A stretch of 33,300 nt of DNA from a virus, in IMG/VR virus record IMGVR_UViG_3300025138_000177, positions 1 to 33,300 of that record; one strand, given 5' to 3'. The position numbers and the translations under genes are program-made. Positions 19,671-28,523 of the stretch are shown in pieces. Under the pieces are notes generated by a model, which made no database searches, was not told the origin of the DNA, and saw only the letters and a list, made by a program, of their open reading frames with translations. Numbering within the stretch: position 1 is the stretch's first letter; each line of letters begins with the position of its first letter.

Positions 19671-19807
19671 GATTTTTTAAAGCTCCCTCTCTTCGGTCTT
19701 TTCTTTTTAAACCCATCAGTAGCATAATATAACTTTACTTGAGCATCAGTAAAAACTCTACCACTTGGACTTACATTTTTATTTTTTCCTACTTTTTTAA
19801 AAGGCAT
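19667..19807 (-). CDS. Small basic protein, 46 aa
   Basis: The product begins MPFKKVGKNKNVSPSGRVFT, continues DAQVKLYYATDGFKKKRPKR and ends GSFKKS. This M-P-F-K-K-V-G...S-P-S-G-R pattern recurs in marine phage genomes as a small conserved protein of unknown function. The opening resembles the 36-residue protein at 493-603. It follows the giant ejection protein gene by 5 nt and ends on the phosphoesterase stop, so the two strands converge here. It is the last gene of the minus-strand virion transcript. Confidence 0.65.
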   Translation of the reverse strand: MPFKKVGKNKNVSPSGRVFTDAQVKLYYATDGFKKKRPKRGSFKKS

Positions 19808-19812
19808 TGTTA

Positions 19813-22800
19813 TTATCTAAAATTTTGGTAATTTTTATTTCTAGTTCTTTGTCTGCTTTCGTTAAGTCTTTGAGTAGGACTTGCTTGGTTATAGTTATAT
19901 TTCTTTTTCTTTTTCTTTTTTGGCTTAAATCTTTCTGGAATACTTCCTGGAGATATACCAGCAAATGTCAATAACCAGTATGCTAAATGGTCTTGGTCGT
20001 TAGCCATATTATAAGCGGCTTCAATTGGAGTTAATTGTACACCCATAGCAAACTGCATTAATTCATACATAATAGGTATTAGTATAGGGTCATCTTTATT
20101 TTCCTCATTAAGAATAGCACCAAATGTTTCGGCAAACTCGTTTAATGGACTAGTAATATTAGCATCAGCTTTTTTCCAACCCTTACCTTCTTTTTCATTT
20201 ATAAAAGTTTGAATTGCTTGACCTAAAGTAGGAATAGCATTAACTAATCCTATTAATCCATACATTTTAGTTACTCTTTCCCAGAATTTTTCTCTATCAT
20301 CAAAATCATCATCTTTATCTGACTTTCCTAATAATAATAAAGCTATATTTCCTATTGCTAAAAAGTACATTGTACTTAAAGAAGCGTTAAGACCCAAAGC
20401 CCTAACATCTTTCATATCTGGAACTTTGTTTTGAGCAGTATCTTTAGAAATATTAGAAGCAGCAATATAAGTATTGTTAGCTAATTGTATCGGTGAACTT
20501 GTAAATGATGTAAATAATTTTGCTAAACCGTTTTTAGAAGATTGAATTCCTACCTTGTCTATACCTCTACGGCTTTGATTGGTTAAATTGTAATCATTAA
20601 AAACTCTTAGAGCATCTTCGTGAGAAAATCCTTGATTATCTACCAGCTCATCATACACGATAAGATAACCTATAATACCTCCTATATCTCCTACGTTGGT
20701 AAAGTATCCAAATGTTTGAGCAATTAATTTATAAGAAGCTCCATATTTTTTAATCATCTCAGGAGTTCCTTCTATTTCTCTTCCACTATATAAAGCATAT
20801 ATATTTCCCTCTGCCGCTTCTAAAGCTCTAGAATTAAGAGTAGCAGAAATTTTTCTCATTTTAGCTACACTACTTTTATAATTAGCAAAATATTTTACAG
20901 CTTTAGCATTAAATTCAGCAAACGTAATGGCTTCACTAGGAATTGAACTAAGAGCTTGAGCTAATAATTCTGGCACTTGCAAAATAACATTTCTGTTTTT
21001 TTCAAATATAGGGTCACCAGCTTTTCTTTTTTTATACACACTATATTTACCAGCAGTATATAAAGGATATGCCAATACATAAGAAGAAGCTTGTTTAGGA
21101 ACTTGCATTAATTTTAATGAAAGATAATAGCTAGTCATTAGATTAACACCTCTAGAAATTATCATCGCTTTATCCACTCCTCTTGTTATTCCTTTAGGGT
21201 CAAGTTCTACATTAATATTATATACAACTGATTTTTTTAATCCAGTAAAATCTAATAATGCTTTTACTGAAGGTATACGAAGTACTTGTTCTAAAATTTT
21301 AGCAGGTTCAGCATAAGCTTCAAATCTTGAGGTTTGTTCTAAATAATTATCTAATACTTGAAAAAATCCTAAATTTAAAATCATTCTTAAATCTTCTTCA
21401 TTTTTAGTTCTTTCAGAAAAACTGTCTGGTGCAAAGGCTTGAATAGTGGATAAAGGACTTTGTGGGTCTACACTTAAACTTTCGCCTTTACTAGGTCTCG
21501 TTGATGTTTCACCATCTTTATTTTTAACGCTCCTGCTTTCAGTAGCTTGAGGAAAATAATTTTCTTCATAAGGTAAGTTAACTCCAAATATTGTTCTATG
21601 AATATCATTAGCTTGTTCATATCCTACAGTATTAAGATAATCAATTACATTATCTACAAAACTTATCATTTCTTTTCCTATAAACTTCTCTATTTGAGTA
21701 ATTACTTTATCATCAACACCATCACGTAAAAGTATTCTTCTTCCTCTAGGGTTTTGAGATAAAGCATACATTCTTAAAGCTTCATCAGTAGTAAATACAG
21801 ACGTAGTTTCTCCGTCAAATCCCTGTTTGTTTATGTTTTTTAAAGTTATATTACCTTTAGTTTCTGCTAGTTGTTTTATATATTGATAAGCACTAACATT
21901 TCCAAAATCAGCACCCATTAAACGACCTAGAACATTTGGATATTTTTTCTTTTTATATATTTCGTTAGCAATATCAGACATTGCATTTTGTTTTCCTTGA
22001 AATATTTGATGATAAATTTCATTAGCATCAGTTAGTCTATAAAAGAATTCATCAGTAAAAAATTTTCCTTGTCTAGAGTCAAGTGAATTATAAAATAAAT
22101 TTCCTGCAGCTAACATATCTTTTGTTTGTAGTTTTATTTCTCTTACAAAATCACTAAGTTTTTGTCCAGCCACAGTTTGAACATAAGATTTCATTGAGTT
22201 TATAAAACTATTTTTACCATTTGTATCAAACCCATCTAAAATCTGTTTTCTTCTTTGTTGAGATAAATTATCTGTATTAACTGGTGTTCCATCTGGAAGA
22301 AATAATTCTGGATTAGTTTTAATTATTTGAGCATCAGCTTGTGTTTTTAACTTGTCTACTTCTTCTTTTCTTTTTGCCTGGTCTTCTGCATATTGTTCTC
22401 TACCTATAGCTCTTTGATTTTTTAAATCTTCAAATACTTGCTCTACTTCTTGTAAAGACATTGTAGGAAGACCTCCTAATATTGCAAAAGCATCTGCTCT
22501 AGCTACTAAATCTCTAGCAGCTTTGTTTGTTGGGTTAGAAATAGCAGCTCTAACAGTATCTTCTAAAGCTGATAACTCTATGATTTCATTAAAAAATACA
22601 TCTACATCTCCAGTAATATAAGCGTCAATTAATTTTTTTGCAGCAATAAAAAATTCTTTTGTAGTAACGTCTATATCAGTTGACTTTCTAGTCTTATTAG
22701 ATGCAGTTGTGCCAGTACGAGCATTGGTATCAATAAGTTTTTTTATTTTATCAATTACTTTGCTTTTAATTTTTTCATTTTGAGTATCAATTTCTTGAAT

Positions 22801-25800
22801 TACACTCTCCACTTGTCTTAAATAATTCTTTTTATTTACTCCAGCAATTAATTTATTTAACTTAGTCATCACAGCTCTAGGAACCAAAAGTCCTTTAGGA
22901 AAATTAAGTTTTATATAATCATTAAGTTCGCTTTTAACTTTCTGAATACTTTTTTCAGTGTTTCTTCTAACTTGCAGTTTACTTCTTAACTGTCTTATTT
23001 CTTTTTGAACATCTTTATTTGCTGATATTCCTACCGACCTATCAAAAGCAATTACTAAATTATCTTGTATTTCTTGTGATTGAGATGCAAACATAGGGTT
23101 AGATTCTAATGATTTTTTTGCAAACTCTCTAACTTCAGCAGGTGTTTTAGCTGCTGCAATTAATTTTGTATTAACAGGATATTTTCTTAATATTTGTTGA
23201 ACTGTTAAACCTTTAGTTGCTGCAGGGTATTTTCTTTTAATTTTTTCAATATGTTTTTTTCTAACTTGTGTAGTAGTTCCTTTACCAATAAAATCTAAAA
23301 CTTTATTAAAAGTTTCAGTAAATAAAGCTAATCCAATATTAGAACCACCTTTCATATCTCTAAAAGCTAAAGGCAATGTTTGACCCTCAATCATTTCAAA
23401 TGCTAAAGCGTCATTAATTTGTTCAACACTAAAATTATTTCTACCTTTTAATACTTCACGTATTTGAGAATCTATAATCCCTAAATCTCTAGATTTTTTA
23501 ACTATCACATCTATATCAGTTCCTTCAGGTACTTGTATTTCTTGTTGAGATAACGATGGTAATCTCATTTGACCATCTTGTTCTATTTCAACCCCTACAT
23601 TTTCATCTATAACTTGTCCTCCTAATAACTCTCTAAGAGACATATTTACAAAATCTTCCAGAGACATTCCTTTAATGTCTTGAGCAAATGTTTTACTAGA
23701 AAACAAATCTTTAAGTTTCATAAATTGTTTCTTAACAAATGCCATAAGAAGGTCAAACCACTTTGCTAATTTATCTTTTACTGATTGAGACTGTTGAGCT
23801 CCTTCAGCTCTTCTTCTACCTTCATTAGCTATATATTCAACAAGAGCTTCTTCTCTTGCTTTTCTTCCTTCACCATATATTTTTACTTGTTTATCGTATT
23901 CTTCTTGTCCTTTTTCAGTAGATGTTATAAGCTGTAATCCTCTTTTGTAAAGAGAACTTCCTTTTTCTCCAGACCTTTTGCTTTTTAAATAATCAATAAA
24001 CATATGACCAAATTCGTGCAATGGAAGAGTAAGTGTTTTATCATCTGGATTTAAATATATACTACTATCTCCTTTTGCTCCATAAGCAATATATCCGTCT
24101 TTAGTTTGTCTTTTTACTACCCCTGGTTGATTTATGTTTTTTTCAAAAGCTTCTACATTATCAAACACTTTAACACCAGGAAATGCTTTACTTAATAACT
24201 CAACTAATTCTTTTCTTGTTTCTGGAGAAACTTCTTTTCCTTGTCTTGCTTCTCTTTTTAATTTTTCTCCTTTAAATAAATCTAATTTTCTTTTACCTCC
24301 TTCTTGAGCAATATGGTACCCAGTTACTTTTCCTGTAACTTCATCATTATTAGTTATTAAATCATATCCAAAAGTTTGTAATCCCCTTTTCAATGGACTT
24401 ATATTTGAAATTGTATTAGGAAAAAATCCAGTTTTAGTGTCATAACCATAGTCTAGCAATAAGTTTTTTAAAGGTATACGTCTTTGACTTAAACTTACAT
24501 CAGAACCTCCTTTTCTATCTCGTTTTACTTCAGACCATTCTTGTCTAGCCCAATCTGGAATTTTAGATTTAGAGGTAACATTTTCATTTAATGCTCCTTC
24601 GTCAACTAAAACAATAGTACCATCAGCTCTTTGACCCCAGTTTCTTGGAGCTTTAAAATCATTCCATAATAAATCATAATTTAAAAAGTCTTGTAAGTCT
24701 AACTCTTGCATTGTATCCATTAACTCTCTAGTTCTATTTCTAACTTCAAAATCTCTAGCTGAAAATTTCTCCAAAGGCTTTAAAAATGCTCTTACTGCTT
24801 TATCATTACGTGGAACTTTTTCTACAACAATATAATCTGTTCCTACTTCATAAATTTCTGGGACCTTACCTCCTAACATATTTGCATCTCCATATCCGAT
24901 AGATGCGTTTTGTTGCAGACCTCTAGGATTTTTAGCAATTTTAATTACTCTATCATTACCTATGTCATAGACATCTCTTGTTGTACCACCTGGAATTCTT
25001 TTGTCTTTTATTGCACTTAAAGGAACTTTACTAAATGCCACTACATTGGTATTACTTGTTCGGTCATCAGTAAACAACTCACTAACATTTTTCTGGCTTA
25101 AAGAAACATTTCCTCTTTTAGCTTCTCTTTTAGCTTCAGCTATATCTTCTTTATAAGACTGTATTTGTGACTTTGCATCTTCTCTTAAATCAATCTTTTG
25201 TTCTTTAGTAAGACCTGGTGCTTTTAATTCTTCTTTAAGTTGTTGTTTAACAGATAAAATCTCATTATTTAAATCTTCTAATTCTACACTTAAATCTTCT
25301 GCAGCAATTTGGTTTTCTTCTACCTCTGTTTGCGTTTCGGAGGTATTCTCTACCTCTGTTTCTGTTTCTATTATTTCTTCCTCTATTACAGTTCCCTTAA
25401 CATCAGTTAACTCTTTAGTTTCAAGATTGAAAAAAGGTTTATTAAATAGTTTATTAGAAAGTTGGCTTAACGCTTGTATGTCTTCATCTTCTGGATTAAA
25501 AACTTTATTAGTCGCTAAAGTATTTAAAGCTTGTTTAATCAAACCTATTTCTTTTCCAAATATAGTTGTAGAAGTTGGGGATATAGATAATTGATTTTGT
25601 AATCTTATCAACTCCATCATTGTAGTTTGAATAGGTAAATCTTTAGAATTAGTAACTTGCCCATCATTCATTTGCATTAAAGTCTTAGCTTCTCTTTTAG
25701 CTCCTATATTTTCCTGTATATCTTGAACAGTAGATGGTGATAGTAATTTTGTTTCTTGCATTGAATTTGCCCAATTACTTACCTGCTCACTATTACCAAT

Positions 25801-28521
25801 TCTTTGAGAGTAATTAGCAGTACCTTGTTCTCCTGACATTCTTTCTCCAGCAATAATTCTTTCATTTTTTAAAGAAGTTACAAATGCATTCATAACCATA
25901 TTGCTTGAATTACTTCCAAATGCACCAATTGCTTCTAAACCAATTTCTTCTGCTCTAAATTCTTTATCGTTTAATAATTGATTATTTAATTGAGCTAAAT
26001 ATTCACCATAAGCTTCACCACTAGGGTCAATAACCGCTCTTTCAGCAGCCAACAAACCAAATTTTTTCCACCCAAAGCTATTTCTACCCATTAATATTCT
26101 ACCAGCCATTCTAGCTGTAAAATAATCTATTATAGCAATAGGTATACCTCTTGCTAAACCAACATCTCTTGCTTCTGTCCAAACATTATCATCTTGAACG
26201 GCTTTTAAAACACTTTCTGGACTAGCTATATCATATCCTTTTAATGTCATTGCTTCAAAAGCAGCATTAGTATATTCCATTGCAACTAAAGTTCCAGCCG
26301 CTCCTACTTGCATTCCTTGAACTAAACCTTTTACCCCAGCTATTGCTCTTGCTTGAGGAGGTCCTTTCATTAATGTGGCATCTATTGTACCTTTCATAAG
26401 ACCTGCTCCTAAAACCATTTGTACACCATAAGGTAATATTTCAGAAAAAGAACCAGCCGATAAAGACAATCCCATATCTAAAGGGTTGTCCAATAATACA
26501 TCTAAACTTTCTCTAAAACCTTTGCTTCTATTCCATTCTAACATTTCTACAGAAGTACCCCTGCTGGAAGTGGTTGATTCCATTAGTTTATCCGAAATAT
26601 ATTTTGCCGCTTCTTCTCGAGACATTCCTAATATATCTTCTGTTTCTGTAGGACTATCAGATACACCCATAGCTAAAATAACTTTACCAGCTTCTCCTCT
26701 TTTTCTACGAGTATTCCATTCATTAGAAACATTATTCCACATTCCTTTTAATACTTTTCCTTGAGCGGATTTAAGATTTTTAGAATCTAAATATGTTTTT
26801 GAAACAAAAAATTGGTCAGCAGCATATTTTTTATCCATATCTATCTGAGCTTTTGCTGCTACCATAAAATTTACTAAACTTATATCTTCTTCATTATAGT
26901 CTCCTTCAGAAATCATTAAAGGTAAATTACTTATTTTTTTACCAAATTTTTCTATAGCAAAATTATTTAAAACAACTTCTGACATCTGTGCTTGTTTATT
27001 AATATTATAAGCATCATCAATATATACTTGTCTTCGTTTAGCCGCTTCTATATCCCAGGCTATGGTAGTAGCCACAAAATTTTCATCTTGTGTAATGTTG
27101 TATAGATTGTCTCTTTGTTCATCTCTTTTTTTTCTGTAAGCTTGAATATCTGTTCTTAACTTTCCGTCTTCATCAAATAAATATGGGTAAAGTAATTTTT
27201 CTTCTTCAGTAACTTCTGGAACATTTCTATTTATAGGAGTAACGTCTCCTGTTTTTATAGCTAAATCTCCCATTGACATATCTATTTTTTTTAAATCGTC
27301 AATAAAAAAAACTTCATCTCTTGCTTTTTCATATTCATTAACAGCTTTAAATATTGAAGTATAATTATCTATTCCATTTCTTTTAAAAAATAGTTGTTTT
27401 TCTAAGTCTACTGTATTAGCTTCTTTCCACAAACCTCCAGCAAAATCATCAGCTTGGTCTTTAGTATCAAAAGCATACAACTCTCCTCGTTCACGAGCTA
27501 AAGCAATCATTTCTTTAGTTTGTGTTTTTGGATTAAATTCAATCCAATCTTCTGAGTAAGTAGATTGAGCGTCAGGGTTTTTTGGGAATAACGAAGGTAA
27601 GGCATAATTAACTCCATCCATTTCTACTGTTGACATTAATACAGAAGAATAATCTTTAGTATCTGAATTCCATCTTGCTCCAGAACGTGACTCTTTTACT
27701 TTTAATGATTTAGCTATAACTTCATCATTTGGTGCAGGAGCGGCTGGATTTTGCCCATAGAATTCTAAAAAATTATCAAACTCATCTTGATTTTGTACAG
27801 CTCCATCTTTTAGTTTTATATTAAAAGTATGTAATCCGTTTGTAGAAACCACGGTAACAGATTCATTACCACTTCCTTTTACTGGCAAGTTCATAGTTTT
27901 TAAATCTCCAGTCAACGCATCTTTTAAAAGTGGTGCGTTTGGATTATCTAATACAAAACCATATTTTCCTATATTATCTTTAAGGCTTTTGTGAATATTT
28001 TGTGGAGAATAGTCTATGTTTTTTTTATCGGCAAAAAAATCTGGTGAAGTTATTAAATCTCCATAATTATCATAAGAATAACTGTTAGTCATATCTAACG
28101 GCTGTTCTCCTCTGTAGTCCTTATATTCTTTTGAGCCTTTTTTTATTAAAGGTACTTCTTCTCCAGTTGCTATATTAATATAAACACCTTTTGAATTTTT
28201 TTTAACTTCTGGAAATTTTTCTTCTTTTTTTTTTTTTTCGTCTGGAAAGTATGATTGGTAACTTTTTTTTAACCAGTCTAGAGCACCAGTTAAAGGGCTT
28301 GACTCTGGTTTTTTTTCTTTTTCTTCAACTAACTCAAACATTTCTGCAAACTGATTAACATCTGTAAAAGAATTTTGGTCAACTAACTCAAACAACTCTT
28401 CTGGAGAAGCATCTTTATACATATCTATAAAACCTTCCGCATTTGAAAAATTATCTTTTTCTATAACAAAATCATTATATATATCGTTAAGTGTTGTAAG
28501 ATTTTTTAATTCGTCCTCCAT
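19813..28521 (-). CDS. Giant polyvalent ejection protein (gp16 position), 2,902 aa
   Basis: The protein is by far the largest here. An N-terminal acidic region and a domain near 285-385 with STVEMDGVNYALPSLFP and FDTKDQADDFAGGLWKEA resemble segments found in phage internal virion proteins. A hydrophobic region lies at about 670-890. Between about 1150 and 1330 is a protein-kinase-like fold: VIKIAK with Lys1194, NDFKAPRN with Asp1288 and Lys1290, and VDEG with Asp1307. A metallopeptidase motif HEFGH (1502-1506) follows, with EEALVEYIANEG near 1555. The C-terminal third is helical with membrane-like segments and ends in a polylysine tract. LSQ motifs at 1140, 1343, 1656 and 2086 mark the boundaries. 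Gene order suggests the T7 gp16-like ejection protein. Confidence 0.75.
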   Translation of the reverse strand: MEDELKNLTTLNDIYNDFVIEKDNFSNAEGFIDMYKDASPEELFELVDQNSFTDVNQFAEMFELVEEKEKKPESSPLTGALDWLKKSYQSYFPDEKKKKEEKFPEVKKNSKGVYINIATGEEVPLIKKGSKEYKDYRGEQPLDMTNSYSYDNYGDLITSPDFFADKKNIDYSPQNIHKSLKDNIGKYGFVLDNPNAPLLKDALTGDLKTMNLPVKGSGNESVTVVSTNGLHTFNIKLKDGAVQNQDEFDNFLEFYGQNPAAPAPNDEVIAKSLKVKESRSGARWNSDTKDYSSVLMSTVEMDGVNYALPSLFPKNPDAQSTYSEDWIEFNPKTQTKEMIALARERGELYAFDTKDQADDFAGGLWKEANTVDLEKQLFFKRNGIDNYTSIFKAVNEYEKARDEVFFIDDLKKIDMSMGDLAIKTGDVTPINRNVPEVTEEEKLLYPYLFDEDGKLRTDIQAYRKKRDEQRDNLYNITQDENFVATTIAWDIEAAKRRQVYIDDAYNINKQAQMSEVVLNNFAIEKFGKKISNLPLMISEGDYNEEDISLVNFMVAAKAQIDMDKKYAADQFFVSKTYLDSKNLKSAQGKVLKGMWNNVSNEWNTRRKRGEAGKVILAMGVSDSPTETEDILGMSREEAAKYISDKLMESTTSSRGTSVEMLEWNRSKGFRESLDVLLDNPLDMGLSLSAGSFSEILPYGVQMVLGAGLMKGTIDATLMKGPPQARAIAGVKGLVQGMQVGAAGTLVAMEYTNAAFEAMTLKGYDIASPESVLKAVQDDNVWTEARDVGLARGIPIAIIDYFTARMAGRILMGRNSFGWKKFGLLAAERAVIDPSGEAYGEYLAQLNNQLLNDKEFRAEEIGLEAIGAFGSNSSNMVMNAFVTSLKNERIIAGERMSGEQGTANYSQRIGNSEQVSNWANSMQETKLLSPSTVQDIQENIGAKREAKTLMQMNDGQVTNSKDLPIQTTMMELIRLQNQLSISPTSTTIFGKEIGLIKQALNTLATNKVFNPEDEDIQALSQLSNKLFNKPFFNLETKELTDVKGTVIEEEIIETETEVENTSETQTEVEENQIAAEDLSVELEDLNNEILSVKQQLKEELKAPGLTKEQKIDLREDAKSQIQSYKEDIAEAKREAKRGNVSLSQKNVSELFTDDRTSNTNVVAFSKVPLSAIKDKRIPGGTTRDVYDIGNDRVIKIAKNPRGLQQNASIGYGDANMLGGKVPEIYEVGTDYIVVEKVPRNDKAVRAFLKPLEKFSARDFEVRNRTRELMDTMQELDLQDFLNYDLLWNDFKAPRNWGQRADGTIVLVDEGALNENVTSKSKIPDWARQEWSEVKRDRKGGSDVSLSQRRIPLKNLLLDYGYDTKTGFFPNTISNISPLKRGLQTFGYDLITNNDEVTGKVTGYHIAQEGGKRKLDLFKGEKLKREARQGKEVSPETRKELVELLSKAFPGVKVFDNVEAFEKNINQPGVVKRQTKDGYIAYGAKGDSSIYLNPDDKTLTLPLHEFGHMFIDYLKSKRSGEKGSSLYKRGLQLITSTEKGQEEYDKQVKIYGEGRKAREEALVEYIANEGRRRAEGAQQSQSVKDKLAKWFDLLMAFVKKQFMKLKDLFSSKTFAQDIKGMSLEDFVNMSLRELLGGQVIDENVGVEIEQDGQMRLPSLSQQEIQVPEGTDIDVIVKKSRDLGIIDSQIREVLKGRNNFSVEQINDALAFEMIEGQTLPLAFRDMKGGSNIGLALFTETFNKVLDFIGKGTTTQVRKKHIEKIKRKYPAATKGLTVQQILRKYPVNTKLIAAAKTPAEVREFAKKSLESNPMFASQSQEIQDNLVIAFDRSVGISANKDVQKEIRQLRSKLQVRRNTEKSIQKVKSELNDYIKLNFPKGLLVPRAVMTKLNKLIAGVNKKNYLRQVESVIQEIDTQNEKIKSKVIDKIKKLIDTNARTGTTASNKTRKSTDIDVTTKEFFIAAKKLIDAYITGDVDVFFNEIIELSALEDTVRAAISNPTNKAARDLVARADAFAILGGLPTMSLQEVEQVFEDLKNQRAIGREQYAEDQAKRKEEVDKLKTQADAQIIKTNPELFLPDGTPVNTDNLSQQRRKQILDGFDTNGKNSFINSMKSYVQTVAGQKLSDFVREIKLQTKDMLAAGNLFYNSLDSRQGKFFTDEFFYRLTDANEIYHQIFQGKQNAMSDIANEIYKKKKYPNVLGRLMGADFGNVSAYQYIKQLAETKGNITLKNINKQGFDGETTSVFTTDEALRMYALSQNPRGRRILLRDGVDDKVITQIEKFIGKEMISFVDNVIDYLNTVGYEQANDIHRTIFGVNLPYEENYFPQATESRSVKNKDGETSTRPSKGESLSVDPQSPLSTIQAFAPDSFSERTKNEEDLRMILNLGFFQVLDNYLEQTSRFEAYAEPAKILEQVLRIPSVKALLDFTGLKKSVVYNINVELDPKGITRGVDKAMIISRGVNLMTSYYLSLKLMQVPKQASSYVLAYPLYTAGKYSVYKKRKAGDPIFEKNRNVILQVPELLAQALSSIPSEAITFAEFNAKAVKYFANYKSSVAKMRKISATLNSRALEAAEGNIYALYSGREIEGTPEMIKKYGASYKLIAQTFGYFTNVGDIGGIIGYLIVYDELVDNQGFSHEDALRVFNDYNLTNQSRRGIDKVGIQSSKNGLAKLFTSFTSSPIQLANNTYIAASNISKDTAQNKVPDMKDVRALGLNASLSTMYFLAIGNIALLLLGKSDKDDDFDDREKFWERVTKMYGLIGLVNAIPTLGQAIQTFINEKEGKGWKKADANITSPLNEFAETFGAILNEENKDDPILIPIMYELMQFAMGVQLTPIEAAYNMANDQDHLAYWLLTFAGISPGSIPERFKPKKKKKKKYNYNQASPTQRLNESRQRTRNKNYQNFR

Positions 28522-28523
28522 AT

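Noticed and set aside
26486-26764. Plus-strand ORF of 92 codons
   Set aside because: It is a shadow inside the giant ejection protein gene with no leader or domain.
19813-28521. Giant protein as an N4-like virion RNA polymerase
   Set aside because: No polymerase palm or T/DxxGR-type motifs were seen. The visible domains are kinase-like and metallopeptidase-like.
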